Positions 1 through 4,709 of a stretch of 5,387 nucleotides of DNA are shown one piece after another; position 1 is the stretch's first letter, and every line of letters starts with the position of its first letter. Source of the stretch: Thermoanaerobaculia bacterium (GTDB lineage: Bacteria; Acidobacteriota; Thermoanaerobaculia; Multivoradales; JAHEKO01); contig JARFQS010000347.1 in assembly GCA_029287645.1 (NCBI GenBank), forward strand, positions 1-5,387, written 5' to 3'. Made by a program: the position numbers and the translations under genes. The notes below the pieces were generated by a model that did not search any database, was not told the DNA's origin, and saw nothing but the letters and a program-made list of their open reading frames with translations.

Positions 1-1163
1 CGTAGACCCGTTTTCTGTGCGGCCTCGGGGTTGTCCAACCATCGCTCCCAGACCGCAGCCAGCTGAGTCGTATCCGCAGCTCTTTCCCAGGCGGCTGCTC
101 GATCGAAGATCTCCTCGATCTCCCGAAAATTCTGCATCGAGGGACCGACGACGGTGGGCACCCCGAAACGAGCCGACTCGAGCGGATTGTGTCCTCCGGT
201 CGGCACGAGTGTTCCACCGATGAAGGCAGCGAAGCCCACCCGGTAGAGGGCCGCCAGCTCTCCGAGACTGTCGAGAAGCAAAACCTCGGGACGCTGGCCC
301 GAGTCCCACTGAGAGCGGCGCAGGACCTCCAGACCGGCCTTGTGCAGGAGCTCCGCGACCTCATCCCATCTCTCGGGATGGCGCGGTGCCAGGACCAGAA
401 GAGCGCGGCTACCTCCCCCGACACGGACGAAGCTTTCCAGCACCTGGCTCTCCTCGCCACGCATCGTCGACCCCGCGATGAGGATGGGTCGCCCGTCAGC
501 CAGAGTATCGAGTCTGGATTCCACCTCGGGCAGGGGCTCGATCTCGGGGGTCTCGAACTTCAGGTTTCCCGTGCGTTGCACCCGGTCGGCAGACACACCG
601 AGCTCGATCAGTCGTCGGCGGTCCTCATCGGTCTGGACCGCGAATCCATCGACACGCCCGAGAAGAGGGCCGAGCAGCGGTCGCAACCGTCTCATCCTCC
701 GGAAGCTGTGGTCGCTGATCCTGCCGTTGACCACTGCAATGGGGACCCGCCGCCTCTTGACGCGCTCCAGGAGAAGGGGCCACAGATCTCCTTCGACGAG
801 GATCAGAGAGCGAGGGGCGAATCGTCGCAGGAACGGTTGAATGGCGATATCGGTCTCGTACGGCAGGTAGGCGACTGCGGCCCTTGATCCGAGCTGGGCT
901 TGCGCTCGCTCCTGGCCGGTGGGCGTGATGGTCGTCACGAGGACAGGCTGCTCGGTGGGCATGGCTTCGATCAGGGTGTTCGCCACGCCGACTTCGCCCA
1001 CCGACACGGCGTGCAGCCAGTGCGGGTTCTGCGGAACAGGCCCGTCGTAGAAGGCCATCCGACCAGGAATGGTGCCGAGGTAGTGTCGACCCCTTCGAAT
1101 CAGGAGAAAGGGTGCGGCCAGGATCATGGCCAACATGGCGACTACCTGATAGACAATCCACAT
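1..1163 (-). CDS. waaA: 3-deoxy-D-manno-octulosonic acid (Kdo) transferase, C-terminus cut by window edge
   Basis: The product transfers Kdo from CMP-Kdo to the lipid A precursor at the cytoplasmic face of the inner membrane, an essential step of lipopolysaccharide synthesis (family knowledge: WaaA/KdtA, GT30). The frame is open from ATG 1163-1161 to the left edge, giving 387 complete codons; relatives are about 420-430 residues, so only about 40 residues are missing. Seen: an N-terminal hydrophobic anchor (residues 2-22) followed by RRGRH; HAVSVGEV at 51-58, whose Glu57 matches the catalytic base of the family; TTITPTG at 77-83; LVEGDLWP at 122-129; QTDEDRRRLIELGV at 177-190; RTGNLKFE at 197-204; GSTMRGEE at 231-238; APRHPER at 259-265; and the GT-B donor-site block GGTLVPTGGHNPLE at 316-329. 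The oddities are Met-Arg where proteobacterial enzymes usually have His-Glu (STHEGEE), and Gly for Thr in VETxLWP. No strong Shine-Dalgarno precedes the ATG. It is divergent from the sigma-factor operon. The family assignment is secure. Confidence 0.96.
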   Translation of the reverse strand, partial: MWIVYQVVAMLAMILAAPFLLIRRGRHYLGTIPGRMAFYDGPVPQNPHWLHAVSVGEVGVANTLIEAMPTEQPVLVTTITPTGQERAQAQLGSRAAVAYLPYETDIAIQPFLRRFAPRSLILVEGDLWPLLLERVKRRRVPIAVVNGRISDHSFRRMRRLRPLLGPLLGRVDGFAVQTDEDRRRLIELGVSADRVQRTGNLKFETPEIEPLPEVESRLDTLADGRPILIAGSTMRGEESQVLESFVRVGGGSRALLVLAPRHPERWDEVAELLHKAGLEVLRRSQWDSGQRPEVLLLDSLGELAALYRVGFAAFIGGTLVPTGGHNPLESARFGVPTVVGPSMQNFREIEEIFDRAAAWERAADTTQLAAVWERWLDNPEAAQKTGL

Positions 1164-1203
1164 GGCTGTACTCGGCCGCGGCTCAGATCGGTGCGCCCGG
1201 CCC

Positions 1204-1209
1204 TATAAT
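1204..1209 (+). promoter_or_regulatory. Perfect TATAAT hexamer, possible -10 element
   Basis: An exact TATAAT stands out in GC-rich surroundings. On the plus strand no TTGACA-like -35 lies 16-18 bp upstream (the 17-bp position reads GCTCAG), and the site is about 180 bp before the sigma-factor start. On the minus strand the same AT-rich patch reads GTGAATTATAGGG. It lies about 40 nt before the waaA start, with TACAGT (4 of 6 -10 matches) just 5' of it, so it may instead belong to a leftward waaA promoter. The direction is undecided. Confidence 0.25.
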
Positions 1210-1351
1210 TCACTGTAGCCAGCGCCAGAATCGGACATGATTGCAGACACCGACACTCACGAGATGGGAGGCCGTCGCGACATCGGCATTCTAGCCCCTT
1301 TCCCACTGCACCTTTCAGGCGAGTGGTCCGGATCCGAATCGAGACTAGATG

Positions 1352-1381
1352 CTGACGCCCGAGAAATCGTAAGAGTATAGG
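1352..1381 (+). promoter_or_regulatory. Candidate -35/-10 pair just upstream of the sigma-factor gene
   Basis: CTGACG at 1352-1357 (4 of 6 matches to TTGACA) is followed after 18 bp by TATAGG at 1376-1381 (4 of 6 matches to TATAAT). If used, transcription would begin about 3 nt before the ATG at 1391, giving an almost leaderless mRNA. The TATAGG overlaps the likely ribosome binding site AGGGA, so the two readings compete. This is a weak candidate. Confidence 0.25.
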
Positions 1382-1383
1382 GA
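1379..1383 (+). promoter_or_regulatory. Ribosome binding site of the sigma-factor gene
   Basis: AGGGA lies 7 nt before ATG 1391. It supports this start over the internal in-frame ATG at 1460 (Met24), and the sigma-2 region begins about 20 residues after the chosen start. Confidence 0.5.
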
Positions 1384-1390
1384 CCCGAAT

Positions 1391-2038
1391 ATGCCCTTTC
1401 TCGTTCGATCATCACCCGACCGTCGACCCTCGTGGGAGGAGAGCTCCGATCGAGAGCTCATGCAATCCCTGAAGCGCGATGAAGAAGGCGCCCTCGACGA
1501 GTTGATCGTCCGCAAGACGCAGGGCTTGATGAGTGTAGCGACTCGAATGCTCGGTGACGCCGAGGAGGCCAGGGACATCGTGCAGGTTACCTTCGTAAGA
1601 GTTTGGGAGCACCGGCAGAAGTTCCGTGAGAGGTGGAGCCCGAACACCTGGATCTACCGCATCGCCACGAATCTCACGATCGACCATCTGCGCGCCCGGC
1701 AGCGACGGGAGCGAGCCATGTCGCTGGCCGGTACTTCGCTGCGGGCAGTCGACAGTGAGAGGAAGAGCTTGGCCGAGCTCCAACAGCGAGAGGTGGAGGA
1801 GGTTCTGCTCAGGCTCGTCGACTGCCTCAGCGAACGGCAACGCGCCGTCTTCGTGTTGCGAGCGATAGAGGGTTTCGATACCCAGGAAGTGTCTGCGATC
1901 GTCGGCTGCAAGGTCTCGACAGTTCGCAATCATCTCTTCGTGGCGCGACGCAAGCTGCGCCGAGAGCTCGAAGTCCGTTTCCCGGAGTATGCGCCTGGTT
2001 CGCCGATCGACACAGAGAACGAGGTCGAAGATGGATAG
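1391..2038 (+). CDS. ECF-type RNA polymerase sigma factor
   Basis: This 215-residue protein is a two-domain sigma-70 family (extracytoplasmic function, group 4) sigma factor that directs RNA polymerase to a set of promoters. Sigma region 2 spans about residues 20-106: AEEARDIVQVTFVRVWEH (58-74) is the region 2.2 core-binding helix, and NTWIYRIATNLTIDHLR (85-101) covers regions 2.3-2.4, which melt and read the -10 element. After a variable, charged linker (107-132), sigma region 4 spans about 133-192, with LSERQRAVFVLRAIEGF and a helix-turn-helix (TQEVSAIVGCKVSTVRNHL) for -35 recognition, ending in the usual basic helix ARRKLRRELE. Regions 1 and 3 are absent, as expected for ECF factors. A 20-residue acidic tail follows (to EVEDG). 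The next gene overlaps its stop and encodes a zinc-finger anti-sigma factor, which fits the standard ECF regulatory pair. The ECF subgroup and regulon cannot be told from the sequence. The class is very likely right. Confidence 0.95.
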   Translation: MPFLVRSSPDRRPSWEESSDRELMQSLKRDEEGALDELIVRKTQGLMSVATRMLGDAEEARDIVQVTFVRVWEHRQKFRERWSPNTWIYRIATNLTIDHLRARQRRERAMSLAGTSLRAVDSERKSLAELQQREVEEVLLRLVDCLSERQRAVFVLRAIEGFDTQEVSAIVGCKVSTVRNHLFVARRKLRRELEVRFPEYAPGSPIDTENEVEDG

Positions 2039-2579
2039 GTGCCGGTATCTGCTCGAGCGTCGGTTCAGGGAGCCTCTCGCCGATGTCGTTGTCGGGGATG
2101 ACGGCGCCACGCGACAGGAGCTGATCGACCACCTGAGAGCTTGTTCATCGTGCCGTCGAACGACGGTCGACGAAGATCCGACCCTCGCTTTCTCCCTTCT
2201 GGAAGGCGAGCCGGTCGATACGGACAGGATCGCCGAAATTCAGAAATCGGTGAGGACACTGCGCCGCTCGAGGGCCATCGAGAAGGGGAACTTGCCCAGA
2301 TTGAACGAGAGCGGCAAGGCTTTCCTGGTGGCAGCGAGTCTGCTTTTCGTCCTTACGCTTCTCCCGCTCACCGGCGGGCGACCTCGCGAGGAGGGCTCGG
2401 AACCGAAGGTCGGAGTGGTCTCCAACCAGCAATCTAGAGCCGAGTGGCAGCGGTGGAACGACGATGGAACGGCAAAGCCGGTCATCGAAGACCTGAACCG
2501 ACCGGAGGCCAGGGTATATCAGCGCACCGAAGAGGATCTCGCCGTGGTCATGATCGTGGATGAGACCCTGGACTTGTAA
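2031..2579 (+). CDS. Membrane-anchored zinc-finger (ZAS-type) anti-sigma factor
   Basis: This 182-residue protein is the likely inhibitor of the sigma factor just upstream. The cytoplasmic N-terminus carries HLRACSSC at residues 34-41, which is the His-x3-Cys-x2-Cys motif of zinc-binding anti-sigma domains (His34, Cys38, Cys41); Cys4 could be a further ligand. Residues 42-95 form a charged linker. One transmembrane segment spans about 97-113 (FLVAASLLFVLTLLPLT), preceded by Lys96 and followed by a probable periplasmic part of about 65 residues with no domain I recognise, ending in EDLAVVMIVDETLDL. ATG 2031 overlaps the sigma-factor stop by 8 nt and has GAGG at 2021-2024 as ribosome binding site, so translation is probably coupled and sigma/anti-sigma levels kept in step. 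An in-frame ATG at 1989 would add 14 residues of sigma-overlapping sequence and is less likely. The periplasmic signal and release mechanism (proteolysis, redox or ligand) are unknown; the clustered Cys residues would allow redox sensing, but that is inference. Confidence 0.88.
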   Translation: MDRCRYLLERRFREPLADVVVGDDGATRQELIDHLRACSSCRRTTVDEDPTLAFSLLEGEPVDTDRIAEIQKSVRTLRRSRAIEKGNLPRLNESGKAFLVAASLLFVLTLLPLTGGRPREEGSEPKVGVVSNQQSRAEWQRWNDDGTAKPVIEDLNRPEARVYQRTEEDLAVVMIVDETLDL

Positions 2580-2616
2580 GGGCTGTCGGGTGGCGATATC
2601 AGAAACTCTCGGCGAG

Positions 2617-2628
2617 GGAAGGAAGAGG
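2617..2628 (+). promoter_or_regulatory. Ribosome binding site deciding the GTG start at 2638
   Basis: The purine-rich GGAAGGAAGAGG ends 9 nt before GTG 2638 and only 2 nt before another GTG at 2631 in a different frame. The spacing favours 2638, whose frame encodes the signal peptide and the secretin-like domain. A TGA at 2632-2634 closes the 2638 frame upstream, so no earlier start is possible there. Confidence 0.5.
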
Positions 2629-2637
2629 CAGTGAGCG

Positions 2638-3420
2638 GTGGGTCCGCAAGCCCTAAGCTCGCCCGCGACTCCTCAAGTGACTTCGAAGCTCCCATTCGGG
2701 GCTCTCGCACTGGTGGTGCTCGTGGCGATGGCTCCTTCTTCGGCAGCAGCTCTGGCTTCGGATGCGGATCCGGTTGTCACGGGGACGTTCACCTTGCAGC
2801 ATCGTGCCGCCTCGGAGGCCGTCGAACTGATCCACCCCCTGCTGACAGAACGAGGTGCTGTGGAGCTGCGGCCGGCCGACAATTCCCTGATGATTCGAGA
2901 CGTTCCCGATGCAGTGAAGCAAGCCCTGGCGCTTCTGAAGGAGTTCGACGTTCCGTCGCCGGTTCTCCGTTTCGAGTTCAGGATCGTCAGCGCCAGTCTG
3001 GGGGGTGGAGGGGAGCCCGGTCAGGAGACCGAGGCCCTACCCCCGGTACTGATCGAGCGGCTGCGGGAGTTGCTGCGCTTCGACCGCTTCGAGCTGCTGT
3101 CGGGTACCGATCTGGCGGCATCCGAGAAGCAGCCTATGGAGGCCTGGGTCGGTCCCGAGTTTCTGGTTCGGTTCCGGGTCGGAGTCGTCCAGATCGATCG
3201 TCGCGTCAAGCTCCACGACTTCCAGGTGGCAAGGCGTCAGCAAACCGGCGAACCGGAAGTCATGATTCACACGAATCTGAGTCTCTGGCTGGACAAGCCG
3301 ATGATTCTCGGGCTGGCTCGCACCGAGTCGAGCGAACGGGCTCTCATGGTCGTCATCCATTGCACACTGGATGGGTCCCGGCAAGCGACGCCATCCACGG
3401 CTCGCGACCCGGGGACGTAG
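2638..3420 (+). CDS. Exported secretin N-domain-like protein lacking a secretin barrel
   Basis: This 260-residue product starts at GTG 2638. A probable Sec signal peptide covers residues 1-40: Lys18, a hydrophobic core GALALVVLVAMAP (21-33), then SSAAALA with cleavage plausible after Ala40. Residues about 49-120 resemble the small alpha/beta N-domains of secretins (GspD/PilQ): FTLQHRAASEAVELIHPLL, then VELRPADNSLMIRDVPDAVKQALALLKEFDVPSPVLRFEFRIV, which keeps the typical 'D..NSL.I.D.P......A..LL..LD.P...V..E..I' pattern. Gly-rich LGGGGEPGQ (121-129) leads to a second part (135-243) rich in beta pattern, containing LRELLRFDRFELLSG and MIHTNLSLWLDKPMILGLART, ending in a polar tail. The pore-forming secretin domain (normally several hundred further residues) is missing, and the TAG at 3418 is 15 nt before gspF. 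Location and downstream genes suggest a periplasmic accessory or pilotin/scaffold-like part of the T2SS or pilus. That role is inferred; the secretin-like resemblance is moderate. Confidence 0.72.
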   Translation: MGPQALSSPATPQVTSKLPFGALALVVLVAMAPSSAAALASDADPVVTGTFTLQHRAASEAVELIHPLLTERGAVELRPADNSLMIRDVPDAVKQALALLKEFDVPSPVLRFEFRIVSASLGGGGEPGQETEALPPVLIERLRELLRFDRFELLSGTDLAASEKQPMEAWVGPEFLVRFRVGVVQIDRRVKLHDFQVARRQQTGEPEVMIHTNLSLWLDKPMILGLARTESSERALMVVIHCTLDGSRQATPSTARDPGT

Positions 3421-3435
3421 GCGGAGAAGAAGAGA

Positions 3436-4653
3436 ATGCAGTTCGTTTGTAGAGTCGGCACATCCGGTGGGCGCGTCCTGGAAGACGTCTTCGAGGCCGC
3501 CGACGAAGCGGCGCTGAGACAGCAGCTCACTCAGCGGGGGTATCACGTCTTCGACGTGCGCCGGCGGGGTCCTGTCGGCAGGCTGAGGCTACCCGGCCGA
3601 TCCCGATCGGCGACCCGGATCGGGTTCAGGGAACTGACCATCTTCAACCAGGAGCTCGCTGCCCTGCTGCGCTCGGGCTTGCCGATGCTGCAGGCCCTGG
3701 ACCTGATGCTGGAGCGTCAGAAGGATCCTGTCTTCCGCTCGACCCTCAGTGAGGTTCGGGACCGGGTCAAAAGCGGTGAGGATCTCTCCTCGGCCATTGC
3801 CGTATTCGGCGACATGTTTCCGCCTCTCTACGCTGCGACGCTGAAGGCCGGCGAGCGCAGTGGTGAGATGGAGCAGGTCATCAGGAGGTTCATCCGGTAT
3901 CTGCAACTGGTGACGGAGACCCGTAAGAGAATCGTCTCCGCTCTGGTCTACCCCGCGGCCCTCGTGGGCCTGTCGGTGGCTCTCATCGGCGTGATGACGA
4001 TCTGGGTGATGCCCAGATTCACCGACTTCTTCTCCAGCCTGCGGGTCGACTTACCGCTGTTGACGCGCATCACCATGGGCCTGTCACTGTTCGTGAAGGA
4101 GCACTTCCTCCTCCTGGTGTTCGTTGTCGTCGCCCTGGTCCTCGTCGTGCTCAACATGAGTCGGACCGAGGCCGGCCGGAAGGCGATCTCGAGAGCTCAG
4201 TTGCGGGTGCCTCTCCTCGGCCCGGTGTTTCACCGCTTGGCACTGTCCGAATTCTGTCGCTCGTTGGCCACCCTCCTGGCAGGAGGAATACCGATCGTCT
4301 CCGGACTCGAGGTAGCGGTCGGGGCGGTGAGCAATTCGTACTTCAGGCAACGCCTCGAGCCGATGATCGACGGTGTCCGAGAAGGTCAGTCGCTGGCCAA
4401 GAGCTTGGAGGAAACGGGCGTCGGATCGGATATCGTCATCGACATGATCGAGGTCGGTGAAGCCACCGGTTCGTTGGACACGATGTTGTCCGATGTGTCG
4501 GATTTTCTGGACGAAGAAGTGGAGACGAGTCTGCAGCGCCTCTTGAGCCTGCTCGAGCCGGTGATGCTGGTGCTGATGGGCATCATCGTGGCCACGCTAC
4601 TGATCTCCGTCTATCTGCCGCTGTTCAGCCTGCTCGGTCAGGTGCAAGGATGA
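3436..4653 (+). CDS. gspF: Type II secretion / type IV pilus inner-membrane platform protein (GspF/PilC family)
   Basis: This 405-residue polytopic protein is the inner-membrane platform on which the assembly ATPase acts to extrude pseudopilin or pilin subunits; the length is normal for the family. Residues 1-45 form the usual N-terminal beta/alpha segment (GGRVLEDVFEAADEAALRQQL..RGYHV). Two T2SSF repeats follow. The first (about 64-190) has FNQELAALLRSGLPMLQALDLM, FPPLYAATLKAGERSGEMEQVI and KRIVSALVYPAALV. The second (about 268-395) has EFCRSLATLLAGGIPIVSGLEVA, IVIDMIEVGEATGSLDTML and LLSLLEPVMLVLMGIIVATLLISVYLPLF. Transmembrane segments lie at about 172-192, 222-240 and 372-396, matching the three-helix topology known for the family. 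The ATG has a purine-rich GGAGAAGAAGAGA leader and follows the secretin-like gene by 15 nt, so the two are almost certainly cotranscribed. T2SS and type IV pilus versions cannot be told apart from this gene alone. Confidence 0.96.
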   Translation: MQFVCRVGTSGGRVLEDVFEAADEAALRQQLTQRGYHVFDVRRRGPVGRLRLPGRSRSATRIGFRELTIFNQELAALLRSGLPMLQALDLMLERQKDPVFRSTLSEVRDRVKSGEDLSSAIAVFGDMFPPLYAATLKAGERSGEMEQVIRRFIRYLQLVTETRKRIVSALVYPAALVGLSVALIGVMTIWVMPRFTDFFSSLRVDLPLLTRITMGLSLFVKEHFLLLVFVVVALVLVVLNMSRTEAGRKAISRAQLRVPLLGPVFHRLALSEFCRSLATLLAGGIPIVSGLEVAVGAVSNSYFRQRLEPMIDGVREGQSLAKSLEETGVGSDIVIDMIEVGEATGSLDTMLSDVSDFLDEEVETSLQRLLSLLEPVMLVLMGIIVATLLISVYLPLFSLLGQVQG

Positions 4654-4709
4654 CACCGGGAAGAAGTCAGTCGATCCGCCAGAAACGAAAGGTGAGAATC
4701 GAGTCGTGA
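4650..4709 (+). other. Possible 19-codon bridging reading frame between gspF and gspE
   Basis: ATG 4650 overlaps the gspF stop as ATGA, and this frame's own TGA (4707-4709) overlaps the GTG start of the ATPase gene as GTGA. The 19-residue peptide would be basic (R5, R10, K12, R13, K14, R16). AGG at 4640-4642 is a weak ribosome binding site 7 nt upstream. It could be a coupling leader that carries ribosomes from gspF to the ATPase gene, but a 52-nt spacer can hold such a frame by chance, and the ATPase gene has its own ribosome binding site. No relative is known to me. Confidence 0.2.

Larger units (their letters stand above)
1164..1390. promoter_or_regulatory. Divergent intergenic region between waaA and the sigma-factor operon
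   Basis: This is the only non-coding stretch of real length in the window (227 bp), and it must carry the promoters for waaA leftward and for the sigma-factor operon rightward. It holds a TATAAT at 1204-1209, a possible CTGACG/TATAGG pair at 1352-1381, two short palindromes (GTCGCGAC at 1274-1281, CGGATCCG at 1329-1336) and a small CCACT/AGTGG inverted repeat (1303-1307 and 1322-1326). I see no RNA gene, riboswitch or terminator, and no clear ECF-type GGAAC/GTC promoter that would show autoregulation. That promoters lie here follows from the gene arrangement; their exact positions are uncertain. Confidence 0.7.

Noticed and set aside
189..887. 232-codon plus-strand open frame opposite waaA (and another at 340-840)
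   Set aside because: It lies wholly antisense to waaA, which shows all family motifs. The predicted protein is low in recognisable structure and reads as GC-rich shadow coding.
625..1161. 178-codon minus-strand open frame beginning 2 nt from the waaA start
   Set aside because: It overlaps waaA on the same strand in another frame, is Arg/Ser/Pro-rich, and has no domain; the waaA frame explains the region.
1303..1326. CCACT/AGTGG inverted repeat as a terminator or operator
   Set aside because: The arms are only 5 bp with a 14-nt loop and no U-tract, too weak to call a terminator; an operator is possible but unsupported.
1412..2110. 232-codon minus-strand open frame across the sigma-factor gene
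   Set aside because: It is antisense to a clear sigma-2/sigma-4 protein, without any recognisable domain or ribosome binding site.
2494..2520. TGAACC-N15-TATATC inside the anti-sigma gene as an internal ECF-like promoter for the secretion genes
   Set aside because: The -10 part does not resemble typical ECF -10 elements (CGTC-like), and single matches of this kind are expected by chance.
2580..2637. Terminator or separate promoter in the gap before the secretin-like gene
   Set aside because: The 58 bp show no stable GC hairpin with a T-run and no convincing -35/-10 pair; only the ribosome binding site is visible.
2631..3452. 273-codon plus-strand frame overlapping the secretin-like gene, starting at GTG 2631
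   Set aside because: It is Gly/Ser/Arg-rich and lacks domains, sits only 2 nt from the purine-rich ribosome binding site, and runs into gspF. The 2638 frame has a signal peptide and a secretin-like pattern.
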